Notes under the pieces: generated by a model | Told to the model about the DNA's origin: nothing | What the model saw: only the letters and a program-made list of their open reading frames with translations | Database searches by the model: none | Origin: Actinomycetota bacterium | GTDB lineage: Bacteria; Actinomycetota; Thermoleophilia; Gaiellales; Gaiellaceae | Length of the DNA: 13,755 nt | Reading direction: 5' to 3' | NCBI GenBank assembly: GCA_013696185.1 | Contig: JACCZA010000178.1 | Coordinates: forward strand, 1 to 13,755 | Translations under genes and position numbers: made by a program | Part shown: one piece after another, positions 9,342 to 13,755 of the stretch | How positions within the stretch are numbered: position 1 is the stretch's first letter | Layout of the letters: the number at the start of each line of letters is the position of its first letter

Positions 9342-10460
9342 ATGGCCACGGCGGAACGAGACTTCTACGCAGCCCTCGGCGTGACGCGCAGCGCCTCCGA
9401 CGGCGAGATCAAGAAGGCATTCCGGCGGCTCGCCCGCGAGCTGCACCCGGACGTGTCGACGGCGCCGGACGCGCAGGAGCGCTTCCGCGACGTCGCCGAG
9501 GCGTACGAGGTGCTCTCCAAGCCCGAGACGCGGGAGCTCTACGACCGCTACGGCGAGGCGGGGTTGCGCAGCGGCGGCTTCCAGCCCGGAGGGATGGACT
9601 TCGGGAGCCTCTCGGACATCTTCGCCGCCTTCTTCGGCGACGACCCGCTCGGCGGGCGCGGCCGGGCCGGTCGGGCGCGTGGCGCCGACCTCGGCGTCGA
9701 CGTCGAGGTCGAGCTGGCCGAGGCAGCGAGCGGCGTCTCGCGTGAGGTCTCGATCCAGGCGGCGATCGCCTGTGAGCGCTGCGGCGGCGGCGGTGCCGAG
9801 CCCGGCACGAGCGCCGCCGTCTGTCCCACCTGCGGCGGCGCCGGCAGGCTGCAGCAGGTCTCGCGCAGCGTCTTCGGAGACTTCGTGCGCACGCAGGCCT
9901 GTCCTCGCTGCGGCGGCGCCGGGCAGGTGATCGAGCATCCGTGCACCCTCTGCGAGGGCGCCGGGCGCGTCGCCGAGGAGCGCAAGCTGCAGGTGCAGAT
10001 CCCTGCGGGCATCCACGACGGCCAGCGCATCCGCCTGGGCGGCGAGGGCCACGCGGGCGATCGGGGCGCCCCGGCCGGGGACGCCTACGTGCTCGTGCGC
10101 GTGCGACCGGACGCGCGTTTCGTCAGGGACGGCAACGACATCGTGTCGGCGGTCGACGTGACGATCGCCCGGGCCGCCCTCGGGGGCACCGTCGCGGTGG
10201 AGACGCTCGACGGCGAGGTGGAGCTCGAGCTGCAGCCGGGCACACAGCCGGCGCACGTCCACGTGCTCCGCGGTCGCGGCATGCCCGTGCTGCAGGGATT
10301 CGGTCGGGGCGACCACCGCGTGCTCGTGAACGTCCTCGTGCCCCGCCGGCTGACCGACGAGGGACGCCGCCTGCTGGAGGAGCTCGAGCGGACGCACGGC
10401 ACGGACGCCTACCGCGGCGACGAGGGCTTCTTCGAGAAGCTCAAGAGCGCTTTCCGCTGA
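9342..10460 (+). CDS. dnaJ: Chaperone protein DnaJ (actinobacterial DnaJ2 position)
   Basis: A type I Hsp40 co-chaperone that stimulates DnaK ATPase and holds unfolded proteins; 372 residues. The J domain (about 6-72) has the essential HPD at 35-37. A short Gly/Phe-rich linker (about 74-110) includes DIFAAFFGDDPLGG. The cysteine-rich zinc domain has all four CxxCxGxG repeats, with Cys pairs at 144/147, 161/164, 187/190 and 201/204, giving two complete Zn sites. The C-terminal substrate-binding domains follow, with LQVQIPAGIHDGQRIRLGGEG and HRVLVNVLVP. The open frame continues upstream through hrcA in another frame, but the J domain and the -10 signal set the start at ATG 9342. Linkage to hrcA rather than dnaK-grpE matches mycobacterial DnaJ2. 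prmA follows after 20 nt. Confidence 0.95.
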   Translation: MATAERDFYAALGVTRSASDGEIKKAFRRLARELHPDVSTAPDAQERFRDVAEAYEVLSKPETRELYDRYGEAGLRSGGFQPGGMDFGSLSDIFAAFFGDDPLGGRGRAGRARGADLGVDVEVELAEAASGVSREVSIQAAIACERCGGGGAEPGTSAAVCPTCGGAGRLQQVSRSVFGDFVRTQACPRCGGAGQVIEHPCTLCEGAGRVAEERKLQVQIPAGIHDGQRIRLGGEGHAGDRGAPAGDAYVLVRVRPDARFVRDGNDIVSAVDVTIARAALGGTVAVETLDGEVELELQPGTQPAHVHVLRGRGMPVLQGFGRGDHRVLVNVLVPRRLTDEGRRLLEELERTHGTDAYRGDEGFFEKLKSAFR

Positions 10461-10480
10461 GCGGTCTGCGGCGCGTCTCC

Positions 10481-11227
10481 GTGAGCGTCCCGCTCGTGCG
10501 CGCGGAGCAGGCCCGGGCGGTCATGCTCGAGCTCTTCCCCGACGGCTTCGAGGAGGTCGACGGCCTGGGCGGCGTCGAGCTCGCCGCCTACACCGACGCG
10601 GGCGGGGAGGAGCGGCTGTGGCAGGCCTTCGGCGGCGCCTCGAGCGTCGACGTGCCGGAGGACTGGCAGGAGCGCTGGCGGACGTTCCACCGTCCGGTCC
10701 GGGTCGGACCGGTCTGGATCGGCCCTCCGTGGGAGGAGCCGCCTCCCGGCGCGCTCGCCGTCGTGATCGATCCCGGCCGGGCGTTCGGGACGGGCAGCCA
10801 TCCGACGACCCGTCTCTGCGTCGAGCTGCTGCTCACCCTGGCGCCGGGCGCCTCCCTCGTCGATCTCGGCTGCGGCTCGGGTGTGCTCTCGATCGCGGCG
10901 GCCCGGCTCGGCTTCGGGCCGGTGGTCGCCCTCGACAGCGACCCGGAGGCGGTCGAGGCGACCGTTGCGAACGCCGCGAGGAACGGTGTCCGCGTCGACG
11001 CGCGCGAGGCCGACGCCATCCACGATCCGCTCCCGGCCTCCGACCTGGCCGTCGCGAACATGACGCTCGGCCTCGTCGAGCAGCTCGCGCCGCCGGCGCG
11101 CTGCGGCCGTCTGATCACCTCCGGCTACCTCGTCTCGGAGCGGCCCTCGCTCCCCGGCTTCGAGCCGATCGAGCGGCGCGCGAGCGACGGCTGGGCGGCC
11201 GATCTGCTCGCCCGGCAGACGGGATAG
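10481..11227 (+). CDS. prmA: Ribosomal protein L11 methyltransferase
   Basis: An S-adenosylmethionine-dependent enzyme that methylates ribosomal protein L11. It has 248 residues from GTG 10481, shorter than the about 290 of E. coli PrmA but within the compact Gram-positive range. The N-terminal L11-recognition domain (about 1-70) is reduced. The catalytic domain has the PrmA hallmark FGTGSHPTT (102-110), motif I VDLGCGSGVLSIAAARLG (127-144), the acidic LDSD (151-154) and the ANM motif (192-194) that corresponds to the family's ANI. The start is less certain than most: there is no SD, and an in-frame CTG at 10466 would add five residues (LRRVS). GTG 10481 is the first conventional codon after dnaJ. 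The rsmE gene that often follows prmA is absent, and mtaB comes next after 9 nt. Confidence 0.88.
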   Translation: MSVPLVRAEQARAVMLELFPDGFEEVDGLGGVELAAYTDAGGEERLWQAFGGASSVDVPEDWQERWRTFHRPVRVGPVWIGPPWEEPPPGALAVVIDPGRAFGTGSHPTTRLCVELLLTLAPGASLVDLGCGSGVLSIAAARLGFGPVVALDSDPEAVEATVANAARNGVRVDAREADAIHDPLPASDLAVANMTLGLVEQLAPPARCGRLITSGYLVSERPSLPGFEPIERRASDGWAADLLARQTG

Positions 11228-11230
11228 AGT
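11225..11230 (+). promoter_or_regulatory. -10 element TAGAGT, leaderless mtaB start
   Basis: TAGAGT overlaps the prmA stop codon (TAG 11225-11227) and is followed by exactly 6 nt and ATG 11237. There is no SD. It probably drives mtaB-HIT-yqeY. Confidence 0.55.
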
Positions 11231-11236
11231 CAGCCG

Positions 11237-12424
11237 ATGGCCACCTTCTCGGTCGCGTTCCTCGGCTGCAAGGTCTCGCACACCGACGCCCACGGGATGC
11301 GCGAGGCGCTCGCGCGGGACGGGCACACGGAGCGCCCCGACGGGGCCGACGTGGCGGTCGTGAACTCGTGCTGCGTCACGCGCGAGGCGGTGCGGAAGTC
11401 GCGGGCGGCTGCGGCGCGTGCTGCGCGGAGCCATGGGCGCGTGTACGTGACCGGCTGCGGGGCGAGCCTCCCCGGCGCCTTCGCGGGGCTCCCGGAGAAC
11501 GTGACGGTCGTCCGCCGTCGCAGCGAGGAGGCTGCGGCCTTCGTCGCCGGGGACGTCGGCCCGATCGCGTGCGTGGGGACCGACGTCCGCCTCGAGCGCA
11601 CGCGGGCGTTCGTCAAGATCCAGGACGGCTGCAGCTTCTCGTGCAGCTTCTGCGTGATCCCGCTCGTGCGCGGGGCGACGCGCAGCCGGCGCGCCGGGGC
11701 GGTGCTCGCCGAGATCCGCAGGCGGGTCGCGCAGGGCCACCGCGAGGTGGTGCTGACCGGGGTCAACCTCGGCCTCTTCCGCGACCGCGAATCGGGCTGC
11801 ACGCTCGCGCGCCTCGTCCGCGAGGCCGGTGCCGTCGACGGCCTCGACCGGCTGCGCCTCTCCTCGATCGAGGTCAATCACGTGGACGAGGAGCTCGTCG
11901 GCGCCCTGCGTGAGACGCCCACGGTCGGCCCGCACCTGCACGTGCCGCTGCAGTCGGGCGACGACCGCGTGCTGCGCGCGATGGGCCGCCGCTACGACGT
12001 CTCCGCGTACCTGCGGCGGCTGGAGCCGCTGGCGGGCTTCAACCTCACGACCGATGCGATCGTCGGCTTTCCCGGCGAGGACGAGTCGGCGTTTCGCCGG
12101 ACGCTCGCCGCGGTCGAGCAGGCGGGCATCACGAAGGTGCACGTCTTCCCCTATTCGCCCCGCCCGGGCACGGTCACGGCCGCCGAGGACTCGGTTCCGC
12201 CCGCCGTCAAGCGAGAGCGGAGCGCGCGCCTGCGGGCCGCCTCCGACGCGGCTTGCAGGCGGCGCTGGAGGGAGAAGGTGGGGCGCGAGGACGTCGTCCT
12301 CGTCGACCGGCCGGGTCGCGGCTACGGCGCCGACTACTCCCCCTGGCTCGTGGACGGGCCGGTGGGCGAGCTCGTGCGCGTGCGCGGCGCCGAGGTCACG
12401 CAGGAGGGGATCCGGGCTGCCTGA
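11237..12424 (+). CDS. mtaB: tRNA t6A37 methylthiotransferase MtaB
   Basis: A radical-SAM methylthiotransferase that converts t6A to ms2t6A at position 37 of ANN-decoding tRNAs; 395 residues. The N-terminal UPF0004 domain has the three iron-sulfur cysteines C11 (LGCKVS), C45 (NSCCVT) and C74 (VTGC). The radical-SAM domain has C132-x3-C136-x2-C139 in DGCSFSCSFCVIPLVRG, then VVLTGVNLG, LHVPLQSGDDRVLRAMGR and TDAIVGFPGEDESAF, all typical of the family. A compact C-terminal TRAM-like stretch (about 345-395) is present. Odd points are GCKVS in place of the usual GCKVN, and a doubled Cys at 45-46. MtaB is preferred over MiaB or RimO because of the GCKV motif and the prmA-mtaB neighbourhood. The C-terminus encodes the SD of the next gene and overlaps it by 8 nt. 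Confidence 0.92.
   Translation: MATFSVAFLGCKVSHTDAHGMREALARDGHTERPDGADVAVVNSCCVTREAVRKSRAAAARAARSHGRVYVTGCGASLPGAFAGLPENVTVVRRRSEEAAAFVAGDVGPIACVGTDVRLERTRAFVKIQDGCSFSCSFCVIPLVRGATRSRRAGAVLAEIRRRVAQGHREVVLTGVNLGLFRDRESGCTLARLVREAGAVDGLDRLRLSSIEVNHVDEELVGALRETPTVGPHLHVPLQSGDDRVLRAMGRRYDVSAYLRRLEPLAGFNLTTDAIVGFPGEDESAFRRTLAAVEQAGITKVHVFPYSPRPGTVTAAEDSVPPAVKRERSARLRAASDAACRRRWREKVGREDVVLVDRPGRGYGADYSPWLVDGPVGELVRVRGAEVTQEGIRAA
12402..12409 (+). promoter_or_regulatory. Strong Shine-Dalgarno inside mtaB that sets the HIT start
   Basis: AGGAGGGG lies within the last codons of mtaB and ends 7 nt before CTG 12417. No ATG, GTG or TTG occurs in the HIT frame at a suitable position. The SD therefore points to CTG as initiator. 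Confidence 0.6.
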
Positions 12425-12746
12425 CACGTGCCTCTTCTGCCGGCTCGCGCGCGAGGGCGATCACGTCGCGGCGACTGACGGCTTCGTCGCGATCCGCGAC
12501 CATGCGCCGCAGGCCGAGACGCACCTGCTCGTCCTGCCCGAGCGGCATCTCGACTCGTTCCGCGACGTGGACGCGCTGTCGCCCGAGGAGTCGGGGCGGA
12601 TGCTCGCGTTCGTCGCCTCGACCGCCCGCGAGGCCGGCCTCGAGGACTACCGCGTAGTCGTGAACGTCGGCCCGGGCGCCGGCCAGGCGGTGTTCCACCT
12701 GCACTGGCACGTCCTCGCCGGCCCGTCGCTTCGGAGCATGGCGTGA
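12417..12746 (+). CDS. HIT family (HinT-like) nucleotide-binding protein
   Basis: A histidine-triad purine nucleotide phosphoramidase-like protein. From CTG 12417 it has 109 residues, a normal HinT length. It contains an N-terminal CLFC pair (C5, C8), which with His44 resembles the zinc site of many HIT proteins. It also has the family stretch FVAIRDHAPQAETHLLVLPERH (about 23-44) and the catalytic triad H94-L-H96-W-H98-V-L near the C-terminus, preceded by VVNVGPGAGQ. The physiological substrate is unknown. The start is unusual: no ATG, GTG or TTG lies in frame between the mtaB-derived sequence and CLFC, and a strong AGGAGGGG sits 7 nt before a CTG. The gene overlaps mtaB by 8 nt and yqeY by 4 nt (GTGA), so it is translated from the mtaB transcript. 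The HIT gene between mtaB and yqeY is a conserved arrangement. Confidence 0.88.
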   Translation: MPDTCLFCRLAREGDHVAATDGFVAIRDHAPQAETHLLVLPERHLDSFRDVDALSPEESGRMLAFVASTAREAGLEDYRVVVNVGPGAGQAVFHLHWHVLAGPSLRSMA

Positions 12747-13186
12747 GCCTGATCGCCGAGCTCGAGTCGCAGCTGACCGAGGCCATGCGCGGGCGGGACG
12801 ACGGGCGGCGCGACACGCTGCGGCTGATCCTCGCCAGCCTGCGCTCGGCCGAGAAGGAGCTGCAGCGCCCGTTGCACGACGACGAGGAGCTGCAGGTGCT
12901 CCAGCGAGAGCGCAAGCGGCGCACCGAGGCTGCCGAGGCGTTCCGCGCAGGCGGCCGCGAGGAGCAGGCGGCCCTGGAGGAGGACGAGCTGCGGGTGCTC
13001 GAGGAGTTCATGCCCGAGCCGATGGCCGAGGACGAGCTCGAGGAGATCGTCGACTCGGCGATCGCCGAGGTGGGCGCGACGAGCATGCGCGCCTTCGGCC
13101 GCGTGATGGCCGACGTGATGCCGCAGGTCTCCGGGCGGGTCGACGGCTCCGTCGTCAGCCAGCTCGTGCGCGAGAAGCTCGCGTAG
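12743..13186 (+). CDS. yqeY: GatB/YqeY domain-containing protein
   Basis: A 147-residue helical protein resembling the C-terminal tRNA-binding tail domain of GatB, the amidotransferase subunit. Family members stand alone and their role is unproven. Recognisable segments are LIAELESQLTEAMRGRDDGRRDTLRLI at the N-terminus (about 3-29), EERKRRTEAAEAFRAGGR-like helix text around 53-71, the EFMPEPM loop (about 89-95) and the C-terminal GRVMADVMPQVSGRVDGSVVSQLV region (about 117-140). This matches the YqeY pattern of a helical bundle followed by a small UBA-like domain. GTG 12743 overlaps the HIT stop as GTGA, and GGAG lies about 6 nt upstream, so translation is coupled. rpsU, often found beside yqeY, is absent here. 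The gene ends the mtaB unit before a possible hairpin. Confidence 0.92.
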   Translation: MSLIAELESQLTEAMRGRDDGRRDTLRLILASLRSAEKELQRPLHDDEELQVLQRERKRRTEAAEAFRAGGREEQAALEEDELRVLEEFMPEPMAEDELEEIVDSAIAEVGATSMRAFGRVMADVMPQVSGRVDGSVVSQLVREKLA

Positions 13187-13200
13187 CTCTCCCGCACGCA

Positions 13201-13223
13201 ACGGCACCGGCCGCCGGTTCCGT
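13201..13223 (+). terminator. Candidate hairpin terminator after yqeY
   Basis: ACGGCACCGG, then a CCG loop, then CCGGTTCCGT: a 10-position stem with one central C/T mismatch, starting 14 nt after the yqeY stop. No U-tract follows, so it would have to act as an I-shaped hairpin, as proposed for high-GC actinobacteria. It could also just be GC-rich spacer. Confidence 0.4.
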
Positions 13224-13270
13224 CACCCGCGCGGGGTCAAGGAATCCCAACCTCCTCCCCGCTGACATCC

Positions 13271-13276
13271 TATGCT
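13271..13276 (+). promoter_or_regulatory. Possible upstream -10 (TATGCT) of phoH
   Basis: TATGCT occurs in the 162-nt gap between yqeY and phoH. It would give phoH a leader of about 65 nt, a second promoter besides the leaderless one. No -35 or riboswitch-like fold is obvious. Confidence 0.3.
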
Positions 13277-13336
13277 CGGGATCGCGGGGCGCGTGTGGCG
13301 GAAGCGGGCCGGGAGCGTGCCGATTTCCGCCGTCCC

Positions 13337-13342
13337 TACACT
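13337..13342 (+). promoter_or_regulatory. -10 element TACACT, leaderless phoH start
   Basis: TACACT is followed by exactly 6 nt and GTG 13349, the phoH start. No SD is present. It is the fifth example in this window of the same -10-to-start spacing. Confidence 0.55.
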
Positions 13343-13348
13343 GACCCC

Positions 13349-13755
13349 GTGCAGGACGTGCTCTCCGTCTCGAACGACGTCGCGGCCGAGCTGGCGGGCG
13401 TCGGCGACGGCGTCCTCGACTCGCTCCGCGACCGTCTGGGGGCGACGCTGCTCCTCCGCGGGAACCGCCTCACGATCGAGGGCGACGAGCGCAACGTGAC
13501 CGAGGCGCGCGCGGTGGTGGACGAGCTCGTCGGCCTCGTCGAGAGCGGCCACGAGATCGGCCCGACCACGGTCGACGCCGTCCTCGGCGCGCTCGAGTCG
13601 ACCGACGACATCCACACGGTCTTCGCCGACGTCGTCTGGCGCCACCGCGGCAAGGAGATCGCCCCGAAGACCGTCGCCCAGAAGCGCTACGTCGACTCGA
13701 TCCGCCACTCAACCGTGACGTTCGGCATCGGCCCCGCCGGCACGGGCAAGACCTA
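13349..13755 (+). CDS. phoH: PhoH family ATPase, 3' end outside the window
   Basis: The first 135 codons of a PhoH-like P-loop ATPase, cut by the window edge. PhoH proteins are predicted RNA-linked ATPases or helicase-like enzymes, often next to ybeY and era. The visible part has the N-terminal region with a KH-like stretch (GATLLLRGNRLTIEG, about residues 31-45). This leads to the PhoH signature region: IAPKTVAQKRYVDSI (about 104-118), then TVTFGIGPAGTGKT (121-134), whose GPAGTGKT is Walker A. The tyrosine or other residue expected after GKT falls on the incomplete last codon. GTG 13349 is chosen because it sits 6 nt after TACACT and gives the usual N-terminal length of about 120 residues before Walker A. 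It follows yqeY in the normal order, though the 162-nt gap and its own -10 indicate separate transcription. Confidence 0.93.
   Translation, partial: MQDVLSVSNDVAAELAGVGDGVLDSLRDRLGATLLLRGNRLTIEGDERNVTEARAVVDELVGLVESGHEIGPTTVDAVLGALESTDDIHTVFADVVWRHRGKEIAPKTVAQKRYVDSIRHSTVTFGIGPAGTGKT

Noticed and set aside
10409..12427. 672-codon open frame on the minus strand opposite prmA and mtaB
   Set aside because: Same high-GC antisense effect. Both plus-strand genes have full sets of family motifs.
13272..13499. 75-codon plus-strand frame overlapping the start of phoH
   Set aside because: It is an off-frame reading of phoH, rich in Ser and Arg, and its ATG is part of the possible -10 TATGCT.

Overview
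The window is a high-GC chromosomal segment from an actinobacterium. By hand count, comEC positions 961-1320 are about 76% G+C. The gene order comEC-holA / rpsT / lepA-hemW-hrcA-dnaJ-prmA-mtaB-HIT-yqeY-phoH is the classic housekeeping cluster of Actinobacteria and Firmicutes. Mycobacterium carries holA, rpsT, lepA, hemW, hrcA-dnaJ2 and phoH in the same general order. Codon use and protein style suggest a deep-branching, Thermoleophilia-like lineage, but that placement is an inference.

Layout: (1) 1-690 is an atypical edge. It holds a minus-strand cupin gene at lower G+C (about 66% over 1-360) with a strong Shine-Dalgarno (SD) site, then a junction where comEC begins abruptly in the middle of its membrane domain. 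(2) 695-3297 holds the truncated comEC and holA (DNA polymerase III delta). (3) rpsT (ribosomal protein S20) is on the minus strand, convergent with holA and divergent from murJ. (4) murJ-lepA-hemW form one tightly packed unit: lipid II flippase, EF-4, and a radical-SAM heme-chaperone-like protein. (5) hrcA, then dnaJ-prmA, cover heat-shock repression, Hsp40, and L11 methylation. (6) mtaB-HIT-yqeY overlap one another. (7) phoH runs off the right edge inside its Walker A motif.

The clearest recurrent signal is regulatory. Five genes (holA, murJ, dnaJ, mtaB, phoH) have a TANNNT hexamer followed by exactly 6 nt and then the start codon, with no SD. This is the geometry of leaderless transcripts, and it divides the window into plausible transcription units: holA; murJ-lepA-hemW; hrcA (short leader); dnaJ-prmA; mtaB-HIT-yqeY; phoH onward. 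The HIT gene is the opposite case: it has a strong SD inside the end of mtaB and seems to start at a CTG codon.

I found no tRNA or rRNA genes, CRISPR, insertion sequence, prophage or obviously novel system. No gene-free stretch exceeds 300 bases. The gaps at 514-694, 3585-3775 and 13187-13348 are covered in the entries below. Most of the window is ordinary core genome. The comEC/cupin junction and the start-site architecture deserve a second look.
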